Origin: Excoecaria cochinchinensis
Lineage: Eukaryota > Streptophyta > Magnoliopsida > Malpighiales > Euphorbiaceae
Direction: 5' to 3'
NCBI GenBank assembly: GCA_947683425.1
Contig: CANTUQ010000078.1
Coordinates: forward strand, 3,722,001 to 3,786,000
Length of the DNA: 64,000 nt
Part shown: piece by piece, positions 1-11,429 of the stretch
Position numbering within the stretch: position 1 is the first letter of the stretch
How the letters are laid out: every line of letters begins with the position of its first letter
Made by a program: the position numbers and the translations under genes
Notes under the pieces: model-generated
Told to the model about the DNA's origin: nothing
Database searches by the model: none
The model's input: only the letters and a program-made list of their open reading frames with translations

Positions 1-1425
1 GAACCACCACAGTGTGCCCCTGAAAGTATGGCCGTTGTTTTATGGCTGAAGTGACTAGGGCGAAGGCTAGCTGCTCCAATATGGGGTATCTCAACTCGGC
101 ACCCTTCATTACCATGCTAGCATAATAGATTGGGAATTGCTGGCTACCCTCATCTCTGATCAAAACCGAACCAACAGCCCCGGATGAAACCGCTAGATAC
201 ATGTACAGAGTTTCACCTAACTGAGGCCGACCCAATAATGGTGGCGTACTGAGGAACAATTTCAACTCTTCAAACGCTTTCTGACAGTCCGGAGTCCACT
301 CGAAATTTTTTATCCTTTTGAGAGCACTGTAAAAGGGGAGGCAGCGTTTAGCCGAACAAGAAATAAATCTGCCAAGGGCTGTTACCTTTCCATTGAGTTT
401 TTGTACCTCCTGAACTGACTTTGGTGGTCCTATCTGCAGAATGGCTTGGATCTTTGCTAGGTTGGCCTCTATTCTTTTTTTCGAGAACATGAACCCTAGG
501 AATTTACCGGACTGTACCCTGAAAGCACATTTCTCTGGGTTGAGCTTGAGACCAAACTTTTTTAGGGTCATGAAGTCTCTGTCAGCTCGGCTGGTAGGCT
601 CTCCGCTATCTTGCTCTTGACAATCATGTCATCTACATAAACTTTCATATTTCTCCTGAACTGATTAGTGAACATCCTGTTCATCAGTCTCTGATAAGTG
701 GCACCGGCGTTTTTTAGCCCAAAAGGCATGACTCGGTAACAGTATGTTGACTGGTGTGCGATAAATGCAGTTTTCTCTTCGTCAGCCTTATCCATAGGTA
801 TCTGGTGATAGCCAGCAGAAGCATCCAAAAAGGCATATTCTTCAAATCCAGAAGTGGAATCAACCAGAAGATCTATGTTGGGTAGCGGGTAATTATCCTT
901 GGGCCAAGCCTTGTTAAGATCCGTAAAATCAACGCACATCCTCCACTTTCCGTTGGATTTTTTTACCAATATCACATTTGACAGCCAGTTCTAGTAAAAA
1001 ACTTCCTTTATGAACCCATTATTCAACAGTGTGTCCGTCTCCTCCACCATTGCTAACTGCCGCTCGGGAGTATGATTCCTCTTTTTCTATTTGACAAGTT
1101 TGCAGTTAGGTTGGATGTTAAGTGAATGGCACATTACCTTAGAAGATATGCCCTTGATATCCGAGGGCTGCCAAGCGAACACATCCATGAATTCAGAGAG
1201 TACCACTACCAGAGCCTCTTTTCCTTTTCCCGTCTTGTTGGCAGTTATTTTGACAATTTTCCTCGGTGCGAGCTCCACCTCTTGAAGTGAATCTAAGGGT
1301 TCGGCATTCCGAGCTATTGGGATATCCAGTGCATCCAATGGCAAAGCCTGATTGACCTCTTTTAGCATTGTGACATATGTCTCCCGTTCATTATCTTTCA
1401 ATCTATCATCTTTTTTTTTATTGCA
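1..1425 (-). pseudogene. Tat-type Ty3/Gypsy pol fragment (reverse transcriptase and RNase H)
   Basis: Fragment of a retrotransposon polyprotein that would copy element RNA into DNA. Read on the minus strand it starts in the linker before RT (FAWQPSDIKGI near 1180), continues with the RT core (DFTDLNKAWPKD near 900-930, YHQIPM near 800, MPFGLKNAGATYQ near 690-730, catalytic YVDD near 640) and ends with RNase H (window positions 1-340), running off the left edge. The DFTDLNKA and FAW signatures are typical of the Tat lineage. It is dead: in-frame TAG codons lie near 1088 and 990, and a frameshift lies at about 575-600, just after the YVDD box. No gag, protease, integrase or LTR is visible here. 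Homology fades at about 1410-1430, where AT-rich sequence begins. Confidence 0.9.
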
Positions 1426-2329
1426 TGCAAATTCCTCTTTGAATTTAGTTGAAGAGAAGAAAAGAAAATGAGAGGGAGAATAGAAAATGTTGGTTACCCA
1501 TAAGATGCGGAAAATGAGAGGAATTTTGTCTCCCTCCCTCTTGTCAATTAAAAAAAAAGGAAGCTTTTCTTGCATTTGTAATGACACATGTCACGAGAGC
1601 TTGACAAATGTCTCTCTTTTTTGACTTGGTGCTATCTTACTTAATTAATTAAACTCTTCAATTTATTACTTTAGTCATATTTTAAGTAATTAATGTTGAG
1701 ACTAGTTTACGAAAATTCACACAATATACCCGACAATTTCATTTTCTTTGATAAGAAACCATACCCAAATTAGCAAATATCCAACTTAGTCTAGTTTTAA
1801 ACTCAAAGTAAAGTTACACTGATCTCAAATATTTATGATCATTTGAATGTTTGCATGTTGTATTTAAATTCCTGCATTGCATGTTCTGCATTAGAATTGT
1901 TGGGTCTGGCGTATTATACTGAAAACAACATATTTACTATTGGACATGTAATAAGTAAGCATTAGCAATGAACCCACTCTTTGAAAATGTCCTTAGATAA
2001 ACATGGCTCCAAATAACAAACTTTCCTTCCATTAGTTTGTCGCACATAACAGAGGTTCTGATAGAAATATTACGTCTCTTTCCCATGAAAATATGGCAGT
2101 TAATAATTTCATTAATGCTTCAACATTCAACATTACCTTTGTTTCATTCTCCTTTCAACCGAGATTAATGCATTGTTTCTTTTCATAATCTCCAATACAT
2201 TGTACTAATTTTTACTGGCTGGAAGCCACTGCCTTCACTAACCTACTCATATATGGGAAAATGGGTAACACACCTAAGTCATTTGCAATGCCAAATTGGC
2301 CATTATGGGGAAAAAATAAAATTATAAGG
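1426..2329. other. No gene seen
   Basis: AT-rich sequence with only short chance reading frames. The frame that spans 1425-1587 is an extension of the Tat fragment into non-coding DNA, not extra protein. I see no inverted repeat, LTR end or RNA gene. Confidence 0.6.
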
Positions 2330-3045
2330 AGATTGGAATGGACGAAGATGAAGGCAACATGATTACATGAATTCTAATTTACAAGAACCTTGTACAATGT
2401 ATTAGGCATTACAGAGGATAACAACCTGCTAATGGAAAATTCAGAACAAAATTATCATTTAGCAGATGGTGTAGATATGAATTTAAGTAGTGATATGTAA
2501 CAATACTCGGAGGGTGATGGTGGTTATTCCAGTGTGGATGATCTTCCGATGTGAATGCTGATGGAATTAATGATGGGTTGGAAAACATGAATGACCAATC
2601 GTTTGAAGAGGGCCCACTCCAGGTATGGTGTTTACAAATATTGACTCAAAGTTCATTTTTTATAAAGAATTTGCTAGAAGGAAAGGATTTTTTTGTGAGA
2701 AAAACAACTTGTAAAAAGTTTGATCAGATTTATAATGACGTGACAATTACTTATGAAAAATCAAATAGATCCTTTTGTACGAAGTTTAGCAAGAGGGCAA
2801 ATTCTGCCAAGATAAATTCTGAATTGTTTGATGATGGAATGTGGCGGGTTACTAGTGCACTTAATATTCATTCCTGTACTTGGATCCCTCAATGTTAAGG
2901 TTAATGGACATATAATTGTGTGTAATTCTTTGAAAAAAAATGTCGAAGCTAAGGATAGGGTAGGTTTGAAAGTAGCTAAGAGCATAAGATTAATGGAAGT
3001 TCAGTCAGGAGGTACGGGTAATTTGGGATGTATATTAGTCTAAAA
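2330..3045 (+). pseudogene. FAR1/FHY3-like DNA-binding domain relic
   Basis: Broken remnant of a FAR1-related sequence. FAR1/FHY3 proteins are plant transcription factors that evolved from MULE transposases. An acidic leader (2340-2600) is followed at about 2613-2712 by a frame carrying the motif GPTPGMVF, then a FYKEFARRKGFF segment, the typical start of the FAR1 domain (P..GM.F...FY..YA...GF). A second frame at 2760-2870 carries AKINSELFDDGMWRVT, then HSCT, matching the later domain part that in the family ends in HNHEL. A third frame (about 2890-3030) has the spacer that follows the domain, ending VQSGGTGNLG. The domain order is right but needs several frame changes and contains stops, so it is not expressed as protein. 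No MULE-type catalytic domain follows. It could be a MULE relic or a host FRS pseudogene; I cannot tell which. Confidence 0.65.
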
Positions 3046-3331
3046 GTTAACAATCCATAGAGAAGGAAATATATATAAGTATCATAGGGGTAGTCATAAT
3101 TAAATTCGGATATTTAGTGATAGGGAGTTTGACTGGTTATTTGGCATGTTGAAGATAAATTTAAATGTTATTTAAGTTTTCATGAGTATCAATAACCAAT
3201 AAGTTTGATATATTCAATTGACTGTTGAACTCATCAAGGGTTCCCATGAAAATTAATTGAATAACTCATCACCATATAAATGTTTATTATTGAGTAGGAA
3301 TTTTGCTATATTAATACCTATAAGTATATTA
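3046..3331. other. No gene seen
   Basis: AT-rich spacer between the FAR1-like relic and the MULE. Its last nine bases (3323-3331, AGTATATTA) form the left target-site duplication of the MULE. Confidence 0.5.
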
Positions 3332-4111
3332 GGGGTTTTTTCTTTTTTTAATTTTGGGGTTATTTGTTAAAGAATTTTGAAAAGTAGTGCAACAATAAAC
3401 AATATTGGGTTTATGTGATATTGAAAACCGGCAGAAAGGACTGTCGGTTTTCGTCAGTGTGGGGCCAGTCGGTTTGACTGGCTGGCGTGCCAAAAATCGG
3501 CACAGTACTGTGCCGGTTTCTGGCTGATTTTAAGCTATAGTGCTACAGTTTTGCTTCCGTGAAATTGCAGCCCACTGCAGCTACACGTGAAGCTGCAGCC
3601 CACTGCACAATTTTTTTTTTAAGTCTTTTCTTCTCTTATTCATCTACCCTCCCTCATTCATTTTCATTTTCTTGCTTTCACCTTCATCCCTTTCTTCATT
3701 TATTTCTTTCTTTCTACCTTCTTTCTTTCTTTTTTTCTTTCCTTACTTTAGTTCATTCATTTTATTTACAAAATTTTGATCCATTTTAATTTATATGTAA
3801 TCCAAATATAATTAAAGGTAATGTTATTATGATTTAATAATTATTTTTGTTAAACAAAGTTTATATTAATATTAATCTTATATTCATGTTTAATTTGTAC
3901 GTGGTGAAGTTTTTGAAGATTATTTATTTTCAACATTAAATGTAAGACAACGCTATTTTTTTCTGTTATACAATAATTTGAGTTTAATTTGATTAGCTGT
4001 AGCATATATATATTCGAATATGAAAATTAAAAAAAAATTATTATTTGCAAGCAAATATATTCATGTTGTAAATAATGATGAATCTGAAAATTTAATTTTT
4101 AACAGATAAAT
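3332..4111 (+). repeat. Left terminal inverted repeat of the MULE
   Basis: Inverted counterpart of 8673-9371. The outer 280 bp include a GC-rich part with short nested palindromes (GTGCCGGTTTCTGGC, GCAGCCCACTGCA). Farther in, matching continues through a pyrimidine-rich tract, CCATTTTAATTTATAT and TTTTTAACAGATAAAT at 4096-4111. Indels make the two arms unequal in length. Confidence 0.85.
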
Positions 4112-4274
4112 TGCTCGACTCGACATTGATAATTCTTTTAAGATTAAACATATAATTAAATATAATTCATTAGCTTATATCTATAAGTTATGGAGACTTA
4201 AATTATTTAAATAAATTTGTTTGGCATAAATATTTTTTAATGTTTAATTTTTTTTATCAAATGCAAGTTCGGAT

Positions 4275-5216
4275 ATGGATTCTTATCATTTACGAGCTGT
4301 ACGAATCAACCCGGATCCTATTAATGGGGAGTTATTAACAATGTAAGGGAAACATCGATCTGATGCGATATACAATAATTCAGTAATTTTCTTGATTATA
4401 TATATATATATATATATATTGTAGATTAATAATGAAATTTTTTATTTATTTAATTTGATCTATTTTAATTTTATTCAAAGGTTGAAAGAGATGTATTGAG
4501 AATAAGGAGGGGTAGCATAGACGAGCACTATAGACAAATTGACTAAAGAATTTTACCATATATAAGATCATCTGGGTTGATAGGAATTGCACAAATTGGG
4601 GTGATAAATATTGACTGAAATTTAATTACATCACTTATTGAAAGGTGGAGACTAGAAACACACACAATTCACCTTACATGTGGTGAAACAACAGTAATAC
4701 TTCAAGATGTGAGGATTTTGACAGGGTTACCGATTGAGGATCAACCTGTAACCGGAAGAACAAACCTTGATTGGATGACAATTTGTTATAATTTACTTGG
4801 AAACAGTTCCTCCCGCCACAGATATCCGTGGTTGTAAAATTAAGATGACTTGGTAAGATAATGTATTTGGTAATGTTCCTAATAATGCGACACCTGAGTT
4901 ATTGTAACAGCATGCTCGTGCATGAATACTAAGATGTTTTGGTGGACTGTTATTTTCATCACAATCATCTAGGACGGTGCACCTAATGTTCCTACCTCTG
5001 TTAGAGAATTTGGAAACCGTTGGGCAATATAGTTGGGAGTCAGCATGTCTAGCCTAGTTTTATAGAGAATTATGTAGGGCAACACGTCCAGATGCTAAGA
5101 TAGTTACTGGATATCTACAACTCTTACAAATGTGGACGTGGGAGAGAGTTCCACAGTTTAGGCCAGTACATTTACAGGCACATGCTGTAAGTAGAATAAT
5201 GTCTTACAGAATCAGG
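4275..5216 (+). pseudogene. Plant mobile domain (PMD, MAIN/MAIL-like) pseudogene
   Basis: Relic of a PMD protein. Host members (MAIN, MAIL1) act in the nucleus in silencing and genome stability, and related domains ride on transposons. The ATG at 4275 opens a short exon containing NPDPINGELL and HRSDAIY. After an AT-rich intron ending about 4480 the second exon carries VERDVLRIRR, then PYIRSSGLIGIAQIGV, LIERWRLETHTIHL and LTGLPIEDQPVTGRTNLDW (4560-4790). Then follow GGLLFSSQS, VHLMFLPLLENL, YSWESACLA and FYRELCRATRPDAK (4930-5100), and LLQMWTWERVPQFRP (about 5115-5165). These are the canonical conserved blocks in canonical order. In-frame stops (near 4543, 4614 and several at 4835-5060) and an indel around 4800-4900 destroy it. 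The C-terminal half after the WERVP block is missing or unrecognisable. Confidence 0.85.
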
Positions 5217-5479
5217 TATAATTAATTTTATAAATATAAATTATAAATTCATTTTTATGTCATCTGATTTTGAATAATGTGACACAGGGTCACATTATAT
5301 TAATTAACATTTGATATTTATTTATTTTATCAAAAAAATTTTGTAATCAATTACTTTTAAGAATATATTTAATTTCATCCATATATAGTTCCATAACCAT
5401 TCATGGAGCATACTTAGTGGCATTTACAATTTCCTACAATTTATAATTATTGCAACTATTGATGGTTATTTTACAAATT

Positions 5480-5514
<35 letters not shown>

Positions 5515-5578
5515 TAACTAGGCCTTATATATATATATATATACACACACACATTTGATATAATCAAAAGTAACTAGG

Positions 5579-5643
<65 letters not shown>

Positions 5644-5749
5644 ACATTAAATAATTAAATTGTAATTGATTACAATCAAAGTGTATATATTAAATTGACA
5701 CAAATATTACATGAATCTAAGTATGTGAAAATATAAAATTTTTTGATTA
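5217..5749. repeat. AT-rich spacer with (TA)n tracts and a duplicated segment
   Basis: Separates the convergent PMD and transposase relics. TA dinucleotide runs occupy about 5486-5513, 5526-5541 and 5582-5640. The segment AAGTAACTAGGCCTTATATA occurs twice, at about 5514 and 5569, suggesting a local tandem duplication by slippage. Confidence 0.7.
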
Positions 5750-8582
5750 TACTATGTGTAATTGGATGGTCCGGCTGCATTTGGGCAAGTCTTTTTATTA
5801 TGTCTCTTATTTCTGCATAGTGTACATCAGTTAGGCCTGCTGCGTTCTCTACTATCAATTTCATTTCGATATCGAGACGACCCTTCTTCCTTATAAGCTC
5901 CGGATTGGGCACTAGAGTTGGTCCAACATATGGAGGCCAGTAATCACGGTGGGCAAGTGGTTGAAAAAATGAATTATAGCAGCTCAATTCCTCCGAGAGT
6001 TTATAACACTTGTTGACGTATGTCCACATGTCAACACGATACGTCAACACGTACATGCATACATGCTGTTATAGCATGTGAACATGGCATTTTATACCCT
6101 TGGAATTTTTCACATTCACATTGTCGGCAATCCAAATTAATAGATTGCGTGTTATTACCTTTTCTCTTACTTTTTTGATTTTAGTCCTTACTGTGAAAGT
6201 TCATGTACGTCGATCAAAACTCTCAACTCTGTGCCCACAAGCTTTTTAAGCGCACTTTGCCATCTCATCCAAACAATTTTTTGTGTATGTATTACCAGCT
6301 ATTATCTAAGCTCTATACATGCACCTTCTGTTATCAAAAAATTTGACAAGCCTGGCAAATACATGCTCAATAACACAGCAAACTGGCATCATCCATACAC
6401 CCTTTAAAGGACTATTTATGCTCTCAGCAATGTTGGTTGTAGCATGCCCATACCTATAACCATTAGTATGAGACAAAGTCCACTTGCCCAAGGAGTTTTG
6501 CATTGCCCAATTGTATGAGTTGATATCAAGCTCCTTGATCTTATCCATTCATTTTGTAAATTTTTGCGGTTGAAAATTATTACCTATCAATAAGGATCAC
6601 GAATATTAATAACTTTTAAAATAAATTATATATATAAATATAAAAATAATATAAAGGATGGTTAAAAACATACCCGCCTTATATAACATGTCCTTAATTT
6701 TTAAATTTCTATGAGCAGTGTTATAGTTGCTTACAAAGTGATGGACACAAAATATGTGGAAAGCTAGTGGCTCCTTCCAACCACTACTATCATCACGAAA
6801 TAATACCATTATACCCGCGTGCCGGTCAGAAATAAAAGTTATACCTGACTGCTTAGTGAAATACTGCCTAACGCATGTCATGAACCAATCTCAGCTAGAT
6901 TTATTCTCACTTTCAACAATAGCAAATGCTACTGGGTACAAGAAATTATTATCATCAACAGTACTTGCAATCAACAAAGTTTGATGTAACTTTCCTATCA
7001 TAAACGTTCCATCGATAAGCAAAACTGGTTTGCAGTGCGGTAGTCCATCTATGCATGGCTTGAATACACAGAACAGCCTTCTGAATTGCTTACAATGAGG
7101 TTTTATACTATCTTTAACAATAAAGTCATAGACAGTTCCAGGATTATATGTCTCCATAGCTTTTAGGTACCCTGGCAACTTTCCATATGAAGTCTTGTAT
7201 TTATCGAATATCTCCTCTAATGCCTTAGTCTTTGCATACCAGGCTTTACTGTAGATCACCTCATAATTGAAACGATTCCTGATATTAGCAATTATAATGC
7301 TAACTCTGAGATCAGGAGCAGTACTAACCATTTCCAATATGCAATCACAAATTATTTGTGAATCTAATTGTTTATGGTGTTGTGATACTAGTGATGCATT
7401 ATAGTTATGAGGTTCCTTATATACACTGAAGATGATCCAATAACGAGATGTCCTTTTCTTCATTGCTCGTAGTCTTCATGGACAGCCTATATCGGCAGGT
7501 ATGCAGCATACAACCCATTACGATGGCTTCGACTCTACAACTTTATATGAAAAATTATTCTGAATTGAAAATTTTTTCACACAGGCCTTGACTTCATCCT
7601 TAGATGTGAACACCAATCCTTCACATAACTCAGAAAGCCCATCCCATCTTACCAATAGGAAATCATTATACATGTTAATCTCAGTTTCAGCTAATAGATG
7701 TGTGGTGTACAGATGCAAATTGAAATTGTGCAATATTGGACTCACCACTGGATCGATCTCTAACCTCATTCATATGTAGATTCTAAATGCCTTCTATTAC
7801 ATGGATTGAACTATATGGAACAAAGGGATCATCTCTTCCAATAATATTTTCTAGGTTATCATCATTCAAGTCTATTTCTTCATCATCATCATTTGGTCAG
7901 AATTTAGAGAAATATACCCATTATTCGTTAGATTATCTTCATCTCTACATGTACCATCACCAGCAACATCTACATTTTCAAAAGAAGAACATGAGCCAAA
8001 ATTCATTTCATTTTGACCCCTAAACTCTCTAATGGGACTTGCATCTACTGTTTCCAGTTCATCAATATTTTCACATTGTGTTGGAGCCTCAAACTGGGTA
8101 CCAAAATCAGATTGGGTTACTCTTGGATAATATGAATTATCACCAAATACATTTCTTTCCTCAGCAGTTGGTATAGACTCTCTTTCTCCAGCATTAGCCA
8201 TCTGATTAATAATATTCAAGGCATTTTCTCCATCTCCAAATATAATTTTTTCAGTTATAACAATTAGCTCTGCAATGCTGTATCCAGGAAATATATCAAA
8301 ATTTTCGTAAATTTGATCAATGTCATCATCATTAATTACATCCATAGACGCCCAACAAATTGACCCCTGGTTGTAAACTGGACACTTATATATCACCCTA
8401 CTAACCCTCACAACTGTAAGTAACTCCAATTTGATTGATATTTTATGAACAAGTTCTGCAAATGTTGGCTTCCTCTTAATCTTCACTCTCCTTGATCTCG
8501 CTGATGGCCTTGAAGTGTCATACTGAAAACCAGATATGCCAAACCCTGATTGTCCTCCGGTGTGGATTATAAATGTAACCAA
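5750..8582 (-). pseudogene. MULE transposase, degenerate but nearly full length
   Basis: Would cut and paste the element using its TIRs. On the minus strand the N-terminal region (8582-7872) has the plant-MULE leader with TFAELVHKIS and FPGYSIAEL. The DNA-binding zinc region follows (7769-7400: LVFTSKDEVKACVKKF, CCIPADIGCP, LRAMKKRTSRYW, EPHNY). The catalytic core keeps all three acidic residues: D in LLIDGTF (codon at 7011-7013), D in ISDRHAGI (6825-6827) and E in NIAESIN (6423-6425). The MULE H..C..H block (FCVHHF) is near 6745. A SWIM zinc finger, CECEKFQGYKMPCSH, lies near 6065-6125, followed by the usual C-terminal WPPY and RKKGR segments. A GT-AG intron of about 90 bp (6584-6673) interrupts the core. 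Most coding blocks share one frame, but stops, several at expected Trp codons, and a frame slip near 7760-7870 make it a pseudogene. Confidence 0.9.
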
Positions 8583-8672
8583 AATCGATATTTTTTCCTA
8601 CATTATATGTACACATATCATAAGTATTATTGTGATGTTTACACGTAAAAAAATCAAAATTTCAATTTCTCA

Positions 8673-9371
8673 GATTTATCTGTTAAAAATTAATTTTTCA
8701 TAGGAATTATTATTTACAAGATAAAGTTATTTTCTTGCACATTGTATTTTTTTTTTACTTTTAAATTTTTTGGTTGTATATATATTTCTGCTAATCATCA
8801 TAAATCCAGTGCTATTTTTTATAAATAAAATATTAATGTCTTACTTTTAATGTCGAAATTAGATGATCTTCAAAATTATCACCGCCTGCAAATTAAACAT
8901 AAAATTAAGATTAAAAAAATAAACTTTATTTAATAAAAAATAAAAATTAAATTAGATCACATTACCTTTAATTAATTATAATTGGGTTGTATATAAATTA
9001 AAATGGTTGAAACCCTTGTAAATACGTTGAATGAAAGAAAGAAAGAAAGAAAGTGAGTGAACAAAGAAAGTGAAAAAAGGAAGAAAGTGAAGAATGAATG
9101 AAGGAGGATTCTTTTTTAGTTTTACCAGAAAAAAAAAATATATATTTCAGCTGCTCTTTACGTGGAGCTGCAGGCTGCAGCTCCACGTAAAGGTGCAGCC
9201 TTTGTCAGAAATCGGTACTGTACTATGCCAATTTCTGGCGCGCCAGCCGGTCAAACCGGCTAGCCCCATCCTAACGAAAACTGGCAGTCCTTTCTGCCGG
9301 TTTTCAACACCCCACTGTTGCACCACTTTTCAAAATTCTTTAACAAATAACCCTAAAATTAAAAAAATCCC
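8673..9371 (-). repeat. Right terminal inverted repeat of the MULE
   Basis: Inverted copy of 3332-4111. The GC-rich outer part (9140-9310) includes two facing copies of an AGCTGCAG-containing motif and a GGCGCGCCAGCC block. The homology runs inward to ATTTATCTGTTAAAAA at about 8673. Confidence 0.85.
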
Positions 9372-9386
9372 AGTAAAGTATCTATA

Positions 9387-9493
9387 AACAATGTAAGTGA
9401 GAAATCGTAATTTCAACAAAGTAAAGATATATATGTATAAACAAAATAAGTGATAAATCACGAGACCAACAAAGTATATAATATATATATAGA
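9387..9493. repeat. Two-copy tandem duplication, unit about 54 bp
   Basis: Two diverged adjacent copies share the order AAACAA, TAAGTGA, AAATC, CAACAAAGTA and an AT run. It lies just outside the right MULE end. Confidence 0.5.
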
Positions 9494-9539
9494 AAACCTT
9501 TGCTCCACAGTGAGAAAATATATATATTAAATCCTTCGT

Positions 9540-10222
9540 CGGTCAATGGTCACCGCAGATGCACCACTACTGCCGACATGAAGCCCAAGACACCCGAAAC
9601 CCATCGCTGGTAGTCACGCGCCCAAACTCCTCGTCGTTTGGTCGAAATCGACGTTGAAGGGTCGCGGCTTCCCACTCTCTAATCTCTTGTTTGCCGACGA
9701 GTGGGGATGATCCATAGATATAGAAAGGAGCGCCAGGTTGCCAGTAGTCCGGTGGTGGTGTCCATGTCGCCATCCGACGTCGGAGCTGGCCGGAGAGTGG
9801 AGAGAAGCATTTCGGGTAAAAGAGAGAAACGACGGTGCTACTCGAGGAAAAGATGGTGGTGATGCGGCTGGCCGTCGCAGTGAGGGCATTGCCTGTGTTG
9901 GCAAGCGGTCTCTCCTTCCACGGTGAGGGTGGGTCGATGCTGGCGAGCCCTCTCTCTCTCCCCTACATTTTCTTTCTCTTCTTTTCTTGTGTTTTTGTTT
10001 CCCATTTTTACTTTTTATGTTCTTCTTCTTCCTTTTTCTTTTTTATTTTATTTTTTTATTTAAGAACCGATTTGACCGAACCGAACCGACCGAAATTAAT
10101 TCAGTATATTTGATTTCGGTCCTAAAAATATCGGCTTACAATTCGGTTTTTTTATTTTACAAATTTTGATTTTCGGTTCGGTCCAAAATTGAACCGAACC
10201 GACCATTTGCACACCCCTAATT
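9540..10222. mobile_element. Possible hAT-like non-autonomous element fragment
   Basis: A GC-rich block (9540-9960) and a pyrimidine tract (9950-10065) are followed by GGTTCGGTT-type repeats (10070-10200), ending in GCACACCCCTAA (about 10211-10222). The complementary TTAGGGGTGTGC is a terminus commonly seen on plant hAT-type elements. I could not find the opposite terminus or an 8 bp target duplication, so the left limit is arbitrary. Overlapping reading frames in the GC-rich part show no known domain. Confidence 0.35.
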
Positions 10223-10399
10223 AGATCCTTAATTTGATGGGCAATTGTGATATTAGTTATTAGAACTCTAAATAGATGTGAGAAATCAAAATAATAGATA
10301 CTAAATGTACAATTATGATATTAGATACCAAATCCCTAAGTAGATGTGCGAAATCAAAATAATAGATAGTAGATGCACAATTATGATATGATATATTAG
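10223..10399. repeat. Tandem repeat, unit about 67 bp, about 2.5 copies
   Basis: Copies at 10264-10329 and 10330-10399 share TAGATGTG, GAAATCAAAATAATAGATA and ACAATTATGATAT. A partial copy precedes them. Confidence 0.65.
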
Positions 10400-10451
10400 A
10401 TCCATAAATTTGATCATTTTAGATTCATAAGTTGATGCTATAATTTGAGAA

Positions 10452-10808
10452 GGAAAAACTCATAATTTAGTTCTTGAATTTTAACGTTTTTCCACATTGG
10501 ATCCCAATATTTGAAAAATTACACATTGAGTCCTTAACTTTAATGTATTTACACATTGAATTCTTATACTTTCAAAACTACACATTGAATCCCTAAATTT
10601 AAGTCCAAACGGACGGTAAAAACAATAGTGTTCCATTAAACTACATGTGATTTTAACCGAACTTATATTACACTGTCGTTTGTGCCGTCCATTTTGAACT
10701 TAATGTACTCTCCTAAAAAAAATTTGAGGATTTAATGTGTAGTTTTAAAAATATAAGAATCCAATATGTAAAATCATTAAAATACAGGACCAGAGTATGA
10801 GTTTTTCC
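10452..10808. mobile_element. 357 bp MITE (foldback type, 9 bp target duplication)
   Basis: Starts GGAAAAACTCATAA and ends in the complement of GGAAAAACTCATAC. The inverted similarity runs almost to the centre, where GGACGG and CCGTCC face each other. It is bordered by perfect direct repeats ATTTGAGAA at 10443-10451 and 10809-10817. The left arm itself holds three copies of an ACACATTGA-containing segment of about 35-40 bp. The 9 bp duplication points to mobilisation by a MULE transposase. It has no coding capacity. Confidence 0.88.
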
Positions 10809-10817
10809 ATTTGAGAA

Positions 10818-11429
10818 TAAACACAAGGTAATATTGTTATCCCACATAACTACATTAAAAAAGGGTTTGAAATTATGAGACTGAACCTTACCCATAAATT
10901 ATTATGCTTTGGCTCAAACATTTCAATAGGTCCAGCATTAAAAAAGACCAATAGATATGTGTGATCTTATATAATTCAACCAAAAATGCATCATAATTAT
11001 ATTCATAAGTTCAAATTGACGGTCAATACTGAGTCGCACTTATCTTAATGGAAGATTGTAACTTCCAAATAAGTTGGGATGCTGTGCCTCATCAATTTGT
11101 GTTTGTATCATCCTTTCCAATATTTTTTGAAATAAATACTATAGAAAACACCATGATAACTCTAACTAGTGTTTCCCTTACTAGAATTCAAAACAGAAAG
11201 GCTACAAAAAACGAAAAAAGAAAGCCTCAGGAAATTATTTACATGATCTAAAAAAATTTAAAGTGCATTTTAGGAGGATTTTGTTTTTAGTTTTTTATTT
11301 GTTTTTAAAAGTAAAACCAAAATACGTTCGGCATAATTTTTTTCGATTTGGCTTTTACAAAAATTTAAAACAGTGATTTTTATACCTAAAACAAAAAATA
11401 AAAATTTTCAAAATGTGCCTTTTAGGATT
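10818..11429. other. No gene seen
   Basis: AT-rich sequence with no supported ORF. The end of this stretch (11280-11420), with AAACCAAAATACGTTCGGC, and the mirror-like sequence at 11880-12005 may be the arms of a degenerate element around the CCA-rich block, but the ends cannot be fixed. Confidence 0.4.

Larger units (their letters stand above)
3332..9371 (-). mobile_element. Old Mutator-like element (MULE) with long TIRs and PMD cargo
   Basis: A 6,040 bp DNA transposon. The left end (starting GGGG at 3332) and the right end (ending CCC at 9371) are inverted copies over some 700-780 bp, including the shared string TTATTTGTTAAAGAATTTTG. Flanking 9-mers AGTATATTA (3323-3331) and AGTAAAGTA (9372-9380) match at 7 of 9 positions, the target-duplication length expected for MULEs. 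Inside are a degenerate transposase gene on the minus strand (5750-8582) and a plant-mobile-domain pseudogene on the plus strand (4275-5216), convergent with each other. The strand given is that of the transposase. The decayed reading frames and diverged ends indicate an old, immobile copy. PMD sequences are known both as host genes (MAIN, MAIL1) and as transposon-borne copies, so the cargo is consistent with the family. Confidence 0.88.

Noticed and set aside
6754..6984. Plus-strand frames opposite the MULE transposase (also 7588-8023)
   Set aside because: Shadows of the minus-strand coding sequence, which has the catalytic residues.
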